64,000 bases of DNA from Isoetes taiwanensis (taxonomy: Eukaryota > Streptophyta > Lycopodiopsida > Isoetales > Isoetaceae). The stretch lies in assembly GCA_021234155.1 (NCBI GenBank), contig JAJEKV010000005.1:23263584-23327583 (forward strand). Reading direction: 5' to 3'. The first letter of the stretch is position 1, and every line of letters starts with the position of its first letter. The position numbers and the translations under genes are program-made. The notes below the pieces were generated by a model that saw only the letters and a list, made by a program, of their open reading frames with translations, ran no database searches and was not told where the DNA came from. Shown here one piece after another: positions 45,905 to 56,430 of the stretch.

Positions 45905-46378
45905 AGAATATCTTCTCAAATAAAATTCAGAGCTTCAAATTCTTCTACCTTATTGTAGAGTGTTACCTTTTTTCTACCATTTGAAATGGTACACTCTCCC
46001 CTTGACCACACAGGCCTTGCATCTACTGTTGACAGCCATTTCCTTCCCAAGAGTAGATCATAGATATCTGATTTCTCATATATCCCTTCAAAAGCAACAA
46101 CCACAAAGTTAACAGCAGCAACTATTCCTTCATCAATTGGCACATTGCCAAGTATTCCCATGGGATTGATTTTGGTGTTTGAGAATGATTTTAAGACCAT
46201 AGGAGTTTTTTTGTCAATTTTTAGACCGCACAATCTCATGATATAGAATAGAATAGAATAGAATGATATGATGAGGCATCACATTAAGTGGTGATCCTCC
46301 ATCCAATAGTACTTTGGTCAAAATCTTTTTATCCATTCTAGCAACACATGTAAAGGCTCTTGGATCATAGTCCTCTTG
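45905..46378 (-). pseudogene. retropepsin-like protease of gypsy family 2
   Basis: It reads FTCVARMDKKILTKVLLDGG, then SPLNVMPHHI, MRLCGLKIDKKTPMVLKSFS, VVVAFEGIYEKSDIYDLLLG and RKWLSTVDARPVWSRGECTI. The Asp of the active site is in LLDGGSPLN, and YDLLLGRKWL is the flap/C-part typical of plant gypsy proteases. The enzyme would cut the Gag-Pol precursor. An (agaat)n insert at 46245-46262 breaks the frame. The truncated copy at 25290-25890 is nearly identical without the insert. Confidence 0.82.
46245..46262 (-). repeat. 18-nt (AGAAT)n insert with 7-bp TSD
   Basis: The element copy at about 25635 reads ctcatgatatgatgag. This copy reads ctcatgatat, then agaatagaatagaataga, then atgatatgatgag. 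The extra segment is a pure (agaat)n tract flanked by atgatat on both sides. Its complement (attct)n matches the tail of the non-LTR fragment at 30623-30645, so it may be a tail-only insertion of that family on the minus strand. Confidence 0.6.
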
Positions 46379-46380
46379 AG

Positions 46381-47614
46381 TCAGAAGGAAGGCACAACCA
46401 TATTTAGCTCAATTTCTCTATGCCTCATTGCATTGACTTCCTCATTCACTTGTACTTCCTCATTCACTTGTACTTGCTCTTTGTCTTTTGCATTGTTCAT
46501 TCCTCTCGTGTGCACAGCCATGATTTCTTCTTGCTCTTCAATTTCCTGCACAAATCTGACAGAAGCACTTGGCTCATTAACTTTAGATTTTTCTTGTCTA
46601 GCAAAATATTTTTTGACACTACACCTATCTTCATAATGACCTTTGCGAAAAGCACAAACAGGGCATTCCTTACCAGAATGCCCTCTTTTACCACACTTGG
46701 TGCAAGGCCTATACCAACAATAGTCTGATGAGTGGGTGTTTCTTGAGCAATAAGCACATGGAGGGTATATTCTCTTCTCAGGTCTGGAACTCTTAATTTC
46801 TTGAAGTTGTTTGGCCACTTCAATCAGAGCCTTAGACACTTTAGTTATCTCGGCTCTCACGTCAGCCACAGGGCCTTCTGCATCCTCCACTTTTGACTTC
46901 TTCACTCCTGCTCATAATCTGGAAAGAAAGGATCATGAGGTGAATGTACATCATCAGGAAGATAGGAAATCATATCTGCAATCTCAGTAGCTTTTGTAAA
47001 AGCCTTGTGTATTGTGTCAAATCCTTCTTGCTTCTGAATCCTTCTTGCTTCTGAATCTTGAGCATTTTCCCGTGTATTCTTGGTCTGCTACTCAAACCTC
47101 TGATAAATGAAGCTACAAGATGTAAGGTGTGATTAGGAACTTGATTGATTTTACATTTACCAAGATAAAGATTGAATCTTTCCACATATTGATGCACACT
47201 ACGTTTTATGTGAAAGGTTTGCAACTCAAAAATCAAATCTTGAGGATCAAGCAGCTTACCAAATCTTGCCAAGAATTTCTTGACTATTTCATCCCATGAG
47301 TTAGCTCCTAGACTCATAACATATTTCAACCAAGCTCTAACTTCACCATTTTTGAAACACTTCTTAAACTCAAAAAACTTACATTCTTTCTTGTCTCCAT
47401 ATTCCTGATAGTACTCCTCAAAAGTTTTCAGAAAATTGTTGGCATTCATGCTTGGATCAAATGTGGGAGCAGGAATTTTGGCATGTTCAACTCAAAGTAG
47501 TGGCAAGGCATACCTGCATTTGCTTGTATACTCACTCCTGGTACTGCAGCAGAGGTTTCATGATTCTCCTGTGCTTCAGCATGCTCAGATGTTTCATTGT
47601 TTCTTCTGGGAGCC
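46381..47614 (-). pseudogene. gag with zinc knuckles of gypsy family 2
   Basis: It starts MAPRRNNETSEHAEAQENHE at 47614; a frame change lies near 47450. Then MNANNFLKTFEEYYQEYG, NSWDEIVKKFLARFGKLLDP and HLVASFIRGLSSRPRI, a break near 46960-47050, then CTKCGKRGHSGKECP (CX2CX4HX4C). The second knuckle seen intact at 26165 is damaged here (CAFR--KGHYEDRC, one Cys and two residues lost). A 15-bp duplication (aatccttcttgcttctg) lies near 47030-47060. A twelve-base tandem (cctcattcactt) lies near 46440-46465. Gag packages the element RNA. Confidence 0.87.
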
Positions 47615-48026
47615 ATGAGTTCAAATTCCAGGAAATGATCTCGGTAGAACCTCCAAAATGTTGAAGGTGTTTCCTGGCAAAACCTTCAACCTCAATGGTT
47701 TAGAACCTCCAGGCTTCTTAAGGCAACCACTCTATGTGAGAATTTTTTATTTTTATTTTTATTTATTTATTTTTTTGAGGGCAAGGTGTTTTTTATATTG
47801 CATTTATATGAAAAACATAAGTGCCTTTGCTTATAAAAGCAAAGAATGTCAGAAAATTCAGAAGTTTTGGACCTGCTATAATAGCTAGATCCTTATAACC
47901 TTATAACAAGACTTTGATATAAGAAAGGAAAATAAAACCGAGATGAAAGTAACAGCTATGAAAACTGTAGGAATCCGAAATATTATCCCTGTAATGTTTG
48001 TTTTGGAAGACTTCACAGCAGACTTA

Positions 48027-49241
48027 CTAAGCCACATCGAGCACATCTTGTAATGTAAAATCCGGGATGTCACTCTTGCCAAACATCCTCAACATTATAT
48101 CCAAGTCCTCTGGTGTATAATTCGTGAAGTCAAGTAGAAGCAAGACATGGGCCTGCCTCTTCTGCTGCCATTTGTGAAACAGGTTCTCAAAGTAAGGTTT
48201 GAGATTGTTAAACCTCCATACCTCTTTATTATTCAACACCTTCTTTATAGCTTTCGCATGAACCATTTCCCTTCTTAGTTGCTTGAAGGTACTTTCTTGC
48301 TCAAACTTGGAGAGTTGGGAGAATTCTTCATCTTCATACTCAGCAACTCCCATCATTCTTTCTCCACTTCCTGTACTATTGAGTCTCTTCATTTCTCCTG
48401 TGCAATACATCATCAAGTACAATTTCTCCCATGATCTATCATAACTTTTTCCTTTTGCCAATTTATGTGCCACAGCTGAATCTGTCATGAGATAAATGAA
48501 CTCCTTTTTAATCCAGAATAAGGATGGATTCTTGTTTCCCATTTGAACCCTGTTCCTATGTTTCCAGAGGATCCAACAATTTAAGATTCTAGTAGTATTC
48601 AGAATTTTAGTATTGGCATTCATAAATGAAAGAAAATTATTTTCTGTTATAGATCCCAGATTTATCTGTACTGCCCAGCTCCAAAAGTCTGCAATTTTCT
48701 GACATGTGAAGACATGATTTGAACTTTATGTCAGACCACAACCCAGTGGACATAAAGATGAAACTGAGATATCATATTTGGCCCTTTTATCATTTGTTGG
48801 TAAACTCTGATGTAGCAGTAACCATCTAAAGGTTTTTATCTTATTAGCAGTATACATTTTCCAACTTTTTGCATTAATCTTAGCCAAAGTCTTCTCATCA
48901 CAATTCCACATAGAGTTTGCCTTGGATGCTTTGTAGCCTATGATTGGCCTGTAAATTTCCTTAACCGAGTAAACCTCTTTTCCATTTAAAGTCCATTGAT
49001 TTGAATTTGCACTAAACTCATCTATTGAAGCAACTTTCTGCATGACTTTTTTATAAATATCCTTATCCACCTGAGAGCCCTTTGTAATCACTGCCACCTC
49101 TTCCCAAGTTTTCCATCTGTTTCCAACTCTTAAATCACCAAACTTTCTGATGGCAGCATTGTGCCATTGCATGTATTTCTGAGGATGTTTAAAAGCTAAG
49201 CAATCTTCTTCTTCTGTAGTAAAATCTGGGTGCCAAAACAT
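48027..49241 (-). pseudogene. LINE ORF2 C-terminal RVT zinc-binding region
   Basis: Frame 49241-48726 includes VYSVKEIYRPIIGYK, INAKSWKMYTANKIKTFRWL and LLHQSLPTNDKRAKYDISVS, then CPLGCGLT, half of the C-x-C...H-x-C zinc motif. After a break, 48623-48027 reads ILNCWILWKHRNRVQMGNKN and an unusual acidic/coil tail (QLSKFEQESTFKQLRREMVH) of about 130 residues ending DFTLQDVLDVA. The tail is longer than in the other two LINEs here and has no recognised domain. Confidence 0.78.
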
Positions 49242-51148
49242 ATGGATTTCCTAACAATTTGCATCTATAAAGGGGGGTTTGTACCTCATTCCATGCTTCC
49301 AAGATCCTTTTCATAGTTTTAGATGTACCTGCAGTTGGTTTAATCTTGAAGAAAGCTGAGTCAGGAAGCTGGTGTTTAATTGTAGGACTTCCAACTATTT
49401 GAGATTTTTCAATCCAAAATTTGATTAACTTCAGTGCAGGAGATGGTTTTGTACAGTAGATCGCCCTCCACACTAACTTAGCAGCCAAAGCCTGTGCTTG
49501 AAGAAAAAGATCCTTGCATCCTAACCCACCATTCTTTTTGTCTTTAATTAAGTCTGACCAAGCCACCTTGTGATTTCCCTGCCAGATGAACTTCCTAATA
49601 GAAGACTCAATTTTGTTGTATGAACATTTATATCCAATAATAGCAGAAGAGAAATAAATATGTGTACTGCTGATTACTGCATTTGCAATTTCAACTCTGC
49701 CAGCTAGAGATAAGGTAGTAGAATATCTATTGAGTTTCTGCTTGATTCTAGAAACAATTGGCCCCATACTCCAGGTAGATTTTTGTTTAATGCTAAAGGA
49801 ATACCTAAAATGGAAATGGAAGCATTCTTATCCAGAATCTTAATATCCTGTAAATTATGATCTTTGGTGTCCAATATGATTGCACTTTTTTTCCTGTTTA
49901 GCATGACTCCTGAAACCTTACCAAACTCCTCAATTGCATTCAGAAAATTCTTCAAGCTCTCGTCCCCATGTTTAAGAAAAACAAATGTATCATCAGCATA
50001 CTGCATAATGGTGAAAGGTTCGTGGTCCTCAGGCATCTCCAAGGTTTTAATTTTTCCTTGCTGTTGAAGATTTATAGCCATTCTGGTGACAATTTTAGCA
50101 ACAATTAAGAAAAGATAAGGGACTAAATGACACCCTTGCCTTACTCCACGTCTGCATTGGAATTGTTTAGCTGGACTTCCATTAATTATCAAGGCGAGGA
50201 AGCTGTAGAATTGAAACTCCAAATTTTTTGGTATACCTCATCTTGAAAACCTAAATGTTTCATAGCTCTTTCTAAGAATTGCCAATTAATTGTATCATAA
50301 GCTCTTTGAAAATCCAATTTGAGTAACATACACTTCTGGCCAGACATCTCATTCCAATGTAATCCCTCTGATGCTCCAATGTAATTTTCCAAAATATTTC
50401 TCTGTTGCAAGAATGCTGTTTGACAAGGACTAATAAGCTTATGTAAGGTAGGCTTCAACCTATTTGCAAGGATTTTGGCTAAAATTTTGTAAGTTGCATT
50501 TGTTAGGGAGATTGATCTCCAGTCCCCAATCTGCAATGGATTACCTACCTTTGGGATTAAAGTAATATGTCCAGCATTAATAGCAGGGTTCAATCTCTTT
50601 GCCTTCCAAGCCCCTTGCATGAAATTTATCAAGTCATCCTTGAAAATATCCCAAAACTCCTCATAGAATTCTGGTTGAAAGCCATCTGGTCCCGGGCTTT
50701 TACCTTTTGCCATAGATCTAATTGTTTCCAATATTTCTTTTTCATCTGGCACTTTCAACAAGTCTTCATATTGACTTACTTGGGGATCCATTGGTATATC
50801 TTGAAAGAATTTTTCCACGCCCTCATGATGTGCTATAACTTCATTGAAAATTTTACTGTATTCACTATGGAAGAAATCCTCAATTTCCTGTTGCTTTTCT
50901 ATCAGACTTCCTATATTAGTTTTGACCTGAACAATTCCATTGTTGACCATTCTGCTTTTAGCAGTTCTAAAAAAGAAAGTTGAATTTCCTTTATCCATCT
51001 CATTGATATATTTACTTCTACTTTTGACTGTTAGAGCTTTAGCCTCATTTTCTTCAACCAATTTAACTTTTCTTTCCAGATCCTTCTCTAGCTGCTGTAA
51101 CATGTGATTAGCCTTGTCTAAAAAGAGCTTACCTCTGACCTCCCTCAT
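49189..51148 (-). pseudogene. LINE ORF2 reverse transcriptase
   Basis: In order: GKSPGPDGFQPEFYEEFW, INAGHITLIPKVGNP, WRSISLTNATYKILAKILAN, RLKPTLHKLISPCQTAFLQQ, LLKLDFQRAYDTINW with the first catalytic Asp. After a frame break near 50200 come CRRGVRQGCHLVPYLFLIVA and IMQYADDTFVFLKHG, the catalytic Y-A-D-D box, then the thumb (LNRKKSAIILDT). The last part (49767-49189) holds LSLAGRVEIANAVISS and FIWQGNHKVAWSDLIKDKKN. These are typical plant L1 motifs in full order. Confidence 0.92.
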
Positions 51149-52051
51149 TTGGGCATATATCCTGTTTTTCCTTCCTTTTTTTCATTGCCCAATCTTTGCC
51201 CCACTTCTTGATCCAAATTTCGATTCTCCTCATTTTTAGTAAGAATGCCTTCATAGATTCTGTTCTGCTGACAGGGGTTAGAGTTGCAAAGAAAGCTTTA
51301 AATTCTTCATTATTAAGTAATCCAATGTTGAACTTAAATGGAATATTTGTACCACCTTTACATGATTGAACTCTATCTTGTAGGATATGTGGAAAATGAT
51401 CAGATATTGAATTGCTAATGTCCCCAGATATCATGACACCATCCCATGTGCTAAGATTCCTATTACATATGTAGAACCTATCCAGTAGGCAGAAAACCCT
51501 TTCCTCATTCTTTCTCTTATTACTCCAAGAATAATAATTAGAGGTGGATGGTGGAATATATGAGAACTTCCCCATCAAGGCATCCCAAGCTTCCTTTTCC
51601 TTTCTGGCCATATTTATTTTCTTTTCTAGCTTTTGGTCCCACACTGGTGTGTTGTTAAAATCTCCTGCCATCAGCGAATTGTCCATATTTTCAGTCTAAA
51701 TCCGCTGTAGAATATCTTTCCATTGCTCTCGTCTTTCATTTGTTTCAGTAGCATTTATAATGGCAATTATCGAACTGCTACAGTCCATCTTCCTGAGTGA
51801 TGTGTAAACTTTTGAAGGCATTTAAATCCCCACCATACCATACAAATCCCACCTTTAGTACCATCAGCAGCTGACCAAACTGAATCTCCCCCAGGTTTAA
51901 TCCAATCATGCAATTTTGAGGTCTCAAATTCAGGAAGCCTATGTTCCTGCATCAAAATAATATCAGCTTTCATTTCTTTAAGGGCAATAAGTGCCCTTTT
52001 CCTTTTAAGAGGACCCTTAATTCCTCTCATATTCCATGTGATGATCTTCAT
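51129..52051 (-). pseudogene. LINE ORF2 apurinic-like endonuclease domain
   Basis: It begins MKIITWNMRGIKGPLKRKRA at 52051, with the N of the W-N-x-R-G motif. DIILMQEHRLPEF holds the catalytic Glu. The frame is lost near 51767-51690, then MAGDFNNTPVWDQKL gives the G-D-F-N motif, RVFCLLDRFYICN follows, and ISDHFPHIL gives the S-D-H-x-P motif. These are the APE endonuclease signatures of L1-type elements, which nick target DNA to prime reverse transcription. One frame break and one stop are in the middle. Confidence 0.88.
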
Positions 52052-52220
52052 GCTGGATATCTTTTCCGTTCCTGTACTCTCAGGTTCAAAAATGGGCTAT
52101 TAGGGGAAAATTTCACTTTCCTCATTTTCTTTTTGCTAGTGTGAGGAGTATAGTATATTTCCTTTTCATTTTCTTCAGTACAAGGACTTATAGGACTGAC
52201 ATCCTGGCCATGTATATCTC

Positions 52221-54504
52221 CTACCTGCAAATCTGGCCATTTGGACTTATTGGTATATTGTTACCAATTCCCAGGCCATTTGGACTTATTGGTCTATTGG
52301 TCCCAATTCCCAGGCCATTTGGACTTATTGGTCTATTGGTCCCAATTCCCAGGCCATTTGGACTTATTGGTCTATTGATCCCAATTTCCAGGCCGTTTGG
52401 ACTTATTGGATCTTGCAAAACCTGAAGCTCCATAGGAGATCTTGTGAAAAACTTGAATTCTGACTTATGTTTTATTGTATCTTCAATGCATTCCTCTTGT
52501 GTTTCTGGCACCACATTGGAATATTCCTCAGTTTGGGACTGTTTATTAACACTTGTTCTCACATCTCCCAGGTCTTCATGTTTGTCCCACGATTTTCTTG
52601 TGTTTCTGGCACGAACTCAGTAGATTGTTCCATTTGATACTCTCTTCCTTCATTATTTTTATCATTTGCCAAGTTCTCAGCTTTCTCCATCAACTCCAAT
52701 AAGATGTCATACATCTGTTTACCTGGACTATCCTCCCCCAAATACTTACAACTTGAAGCTTCTCCTTTATGAATAACTTTTCCATTAGTCATCCCAACAT
52801 TAGAATCTGAGAATTGACCACCCTGTTTAGTATTTATTAAAGAATTTGAAGAACTATGAGGACTCGAATTATGATCAATGATTTGTTTACCCTTTACATT
52901 CTTGGGACTTATAGGGACAATAGATAATTCCAACACCTGGCCATTTGGTCTTAAAGGTTCCTTGGAATTCTCCACTCCCTGGCCACTAGCATTAACCAGA
53001 ACTTTGATCTGTCCATTTATTATGTTGTGTTCCTCTTTTTTCTTCCATTCCTTTCTCAATGTTAACCACCTAGTGGTTAACATTGTGCATGCACATGTTA
53101 GGTGCATGCACATGTTTGGTGTCAGTGGTGGCAGACTGACACTTGGCATGATTAGGTTAACATAAGTGTAGGGATTAGATTTAGTTAGTGTACGGCTCAG
53201 ATTTGCGGTCTACACTATATTAGACCGGAGCCTCTTTAGATGTACTCAGGTTTTATCTCAAATTTGGAGAGCCTCATTTGGCCACGTTCCCCTTCATTCT
53301 TTATACATATTTCTTTGTCTTGTTCTTGTTTTGTGATCATGAGCATGGCATCTTTGTAGCATCCGACAGTCATGGACTGCTGCTGCAGAGTGTATGCCAA
53401 GAACTCAAAACTAACACTCAAAGTATTCATAATTTTGAAGTCTTCCCCTTTATTTTCTATCTTATCTTTGTCTTTCTGTTTTCTAGCCTTTCTATTAGCA
53501 CTTCCATTCCTGTTCTTTTTGTAATTGTTAACAGTCACCCAGGAATTTACTTTTGGATCATCATGTTCATAATGAGGAGTTTCTCTGTTTTTAGTAACAG
53601 CTTGATCAGCATTGTGTTTCATCCATTTACCATGACATACTCCTCCACCATGCAATCTGAGGCCACAGATATTACATGGGGCAGGAAGATCCTGCCAATT
53701 CAGGGATAAACTCTTGTATTCTCCAAAGAAATCTTGATACTGAACTTGGCTTGGTATTTCTTTTAGAATATCAATTTGAATCCAAACTTTTGGAGCTCTT
53801 TCTGGAACCCCTTCCCAGCCTATGTATTCACCTATTCCCGAGAACAATTTTTTGAAGATATCCTCATGCCAATACATTGGATTTAACCCTGCTACAGTGC
53901 AAGATGCTGGGTGGTACAGTTGTTTTAAATCCTTGGGATCGAATTTTGGATTCCATTTCTGGAAATAGAATTGGGTATTGGCTCTGTAGATAGTACCCTG
54001 CTTAAGTAGATATTGGACTGTATTTGGACTTCCACATTCTACCACAAAGAAAGGGAATTGCAGCCAATACATTCCTGAAATTTCTACCTTTCTATCCATC
54101 TTCATAATTTCAGCTCTAAGGTAGCTTAGTTTCACTCCCTCATGACGAATGCACCCAATGACAGCTCGGGATTCTAATTCTTTAAGTCTAGAAGGAATAA
54201 ACTGATGATTTTTGAAGTTAGGAATACCTCTGAACTCATGAATTGATCTCCTTTCCTGTTTCTCCAGAATCCTCCTTTGCTCTTCATTAATTTGGTCCAA
54301 AATCGGCCCAACAAGATGAGATTGCATCACAACGGGCGACATGGTTTGAGCTCGAGTTCTTCTTTCCGCCATTGTCAGGATCAGCCAGTCTCCACATTCA
54401 AAATAGTCCAGATTTTGAGTTCTTTCAGTTTTCCTGTTCAAAAATTTTAGAAGAGCAATGATCTGTGTTTTGATGTGATCTGACGAATTCTGAAACAAGC
54501 TCAT
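52221..54504 (-). pseudogene. LINE ORF1 protein with CCHC knuckle, broken
   Basis: Residues from 54504: a possible upstream extension, then MAERRTRAQTMSP at about 54373. Next is an RRM/DUF4283-like part (AVIGCIRHEGVKLSY, FVVECGSPNTVQYLL, NPMYWHEDIFKKLFSGIGEY, KVWIQIDILKEIP). Then comes one zinc knuckle CNICGLRLHGGGVCH (CX2CX4HX4C, near 53660). A basic Lys-rich tail follows and the frame stops at 53236. It resumes as 53149-52559 and 52562-52221, ending with 13-residue repeats RPISPNGLGIGTN. The protein would bind LINE RNA. The break at 53150-53236 may be decay, or the downstream part may be a separate frame. Confidence 0.75.
52233..52410 (-). repeat. 39-bp tandem repeat, about 4.5 copies, coding PISPNG units
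   Basis: The unit ccatttggacttattggtct plus attggtcccaattcccagg repeats every 39 bp. In ORF1 frame each gives thirteen residues, RPISPNGLGIGTN, with PISPNG invariant. Related single units (PLRPNGQ, VPISPKN) occur upstream in the same ORF near 52900-52950. Confidence 0.9.
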
Positions 54505-54777
54505 AAATTCCTGTCCAACGTCAGAAATTTTTAGATAGCCATGATTCCCTGCTTCATAAAAATCTGTCCTCTGTTGTCCATCCTTTTCTCAGTTCCCAAA
54601 ACTCTGTTCCTGTCCCAAAGTCACCTTTTTCAGGCTTACGTCATCCTGTCCTGACCCCCTATCCGCTATTCCTATCCCCCTATCCACGAAATTCACCTCG
54701 AATTGCCCATGTTGGGCCTGATTCCTCTCTCTACACATCCTTCTACTTCAAGAAGCGCTCACTCATCTATGTGAGAA

Positions 54778-55979
54778 AATTCCAAGGCAAAAGCCCAAAC
54801 ACAAATTTTTAATCACTTTCCCAAATCAGAACTGTCTTAGAAAAGATGATGCCATATGCAAACAAACTTGAATTTGGTCATGATTTCAAATGCCAGAGCT
54901 GCGTAAGATTTGAGGAATGCTAGGCAAAAAGTCAGATATCTTATGATTAATACAAATCTTTCAAATATGCATTTTTGACTGGGTCAAAAGTTGGTCAATA
55001 TCCCTGGCAGAGAGTGATTTTCTGTAAATCCACAAAGGTAGATTTTTTTTGTATTTTGATGCTTGGATCTCCTTCCAATATGCCAGCACACAATGGTCAA
55101 ATATACCTTTTGCACAAACAGGTGCAAAATATCTTGAAATCTTGGATTTAGGCCTGACAGACTGTCACTGAGGCTCAGGTATATAAAGGATAGCACAGTC
55201 ATACTATTAAGATGACGTGCTATGCCCACGTGGGATTCGGTCCATTACTGCCCCACACGCCCGGGTGTACCACGTGGCGGGGGGAGATTGGACAGGGAGA
55301 ATCTAAGATGGGGGAGATAGGAAAAAAAAAATTAGTTCATAGAGTTTGGCACATTTTTCAAAAAATCAAAAATCAAGGTCTAAATAGATCCTTTTTTGAA
55401 AATTCCTTTTTGCCAACAGAACCTTTTTTGATGCTTTATATCATGGAAGCATCTTTTTTGCAAAATAGGCTCTTTGACTTTTGAGCTCAATATGGGATGA
55501 GAAAATGGTGAGGTGGCAAGAAGGCAAGGTGAGTTGGCGAGATGAAGATTACATGGCAATGAGAGATGGTGAGGTGTCAAACAAGTTGGCAAGGTATCTT
55601 TTATCTAGTTAAAACTTTTGATGAGGTGAAAGTGATGAGTGTGACACGTGTGTGCTGATGTGGAGGTATTGGTGATGATGTGGCATAATAACATGTCCCC
55701 TTAATGGTCTAAACAACTTGTTTAGGAGAATTTTTGAAGAAAATAGATTTTTGATGAGGGGTAACATGTGTGTGTTATGACATGGCAATGGTGATGATTG
55801 TGTATGATGATTATCTTTCATGAATGTCTTCACCTTGGTCTTCAAGTGTCCACTTATGATCTCTAGAGATGTGTTCTCTTCAAACCAATGGTGTTTGTGT
55901 ATCTGTGCTCAAATCAACATGCAGGCATAAGTATATCAACATGTGTCTTGCTCTTCCATGCTGCCATAGCATGGCAGCA
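54778..55979 (-). mobile_element. 5' LTR of gypsy family 2
   Basis: It begins on the minus strand at 55979 with the palindrome TGCTGCCATGCTATGGCAGCA. It is a shorter version of 27878-31183: the same blocks occur in the same order, but two blocks seen there are missing. The junctions are agactgtcac|tgaggctcagg near 55168 and tgatgattat|ctttcatgaatg near 55815. The join on the left is the LINE target site. A tataaagg near 55183 (plus strand) could mark core promoter sequence but is on the wrong strand for this LTR. Confidence 0.75.
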
Positions 55980-55981
55980 CC

Positions 55982-56420
55982 TCGTCAGTTGTGAAATGCT
56001 TGTCTGCCTGATCCAAAATAGTCAATAAATGTACATGTGGCAAGCCTCTCTTCTGGAACTCAATAACATAGACTTTTGTGATTATGCGGCCGAGCATACC
56101 ACGATTAGTTATCAAATTTACTTTCATATGGAATACTCTAGCTACTAACTCTGGTCGATCACTTGGCGATTGGCCAAATAATAATTCCCTCCTAATCTCC
56201 TCCCAATTTACATTGGCAGTCATGGTTATGCCTGCCAAGTTCGCGAACAATAGACATGGCATCCTGATACCGTTGGGTCATGTATCTCAAACCTCCCACA
56301 TGTGAGGATGGTAACACAACTTTTCGGCCAATAGCACCTGCATCATCTCCTTTAAAGTCCATAATACTCTGCAACATGTCTTTTCGAATCCGCTACAACT
56401 GTGGGAAGAAGTCAAGCTTT
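55982..56420 (-). pseudogene. Helitron Rep (HUH) fragment, minus strand
   Basis: The minus frames hold DMLQSIMDFKGDDAGAIGRK, VVLPSSHVGGLRYMTQRYQD, AMSIVREL and then VNWEEIRRELLFGQSPSDRP, ELVARVFHMKVNLI and VIEFQKRGLPHVHLL. The last contains the H-V-H pair of the HUH nuclease. In an intact Helitron this precedes the helicase in one ORF; here a frame shift lies at about 56240, and the LTR element has inserted after KHFTTDEV at 55980. The helicase next to it (56431 onward) is on the other strand, so the parts have been inverted relative to each other. Confidence 0.85.
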
Positions 56421-56430
56421 CTATGATTGA

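Larger units (their letters stand above)
47743..54765 (-). mobile_element. near full-length L1-like LINE, 7023 bp
   Basis: The 3' end on the minus strand is a poly(A)-like tract seen as ttttttatttttattttta at 47743-47775. Direct repeats tctatgtgagaa flank it (47731-47742 and 54766-54777). The element has ORF1 (about 54504-52221), then ORF2 with endonuclease (52051-51129), RT (51148-49189) and RVT zinc-binding tail (49241-48027). The unoccupied target is preserved in the related LTR leader at 27866-27877. It has a few frame breaks and is probably inactive, but is the most complete LINE of the window. Confidence 0.92.
31184..55979 (-). mobile_element. Ty3/gypsy LTR retrotransposon (family 2) with nested insertions
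   Basis: The order on the minus strand is LTR (55979-54778), LINE insertion, leader, gag, zinc knuckle, protease, RNase H, RT, degenerate RNase H, [LINE plus Helitron], integrase N part, [3.1-kb insertion], integrase C part, 3' UTR, then an LTR at 31183. Without insertions the internal part is about 8 kb. The 5' LTR end lies in Helitron Rep coding sequence. Frame breaks occur in all genes, so the element is inactive. Its class with respect to known lineages (Tat-like by its extra RNase H) is inference. Confidence 0.8.

Noticed and set aside
53278-53709. Plus-strand 143-residue hydrophobic frame
   Set aside because: Antisense of LINE ORF1, which has a zinc knuckle and a coherent frame.
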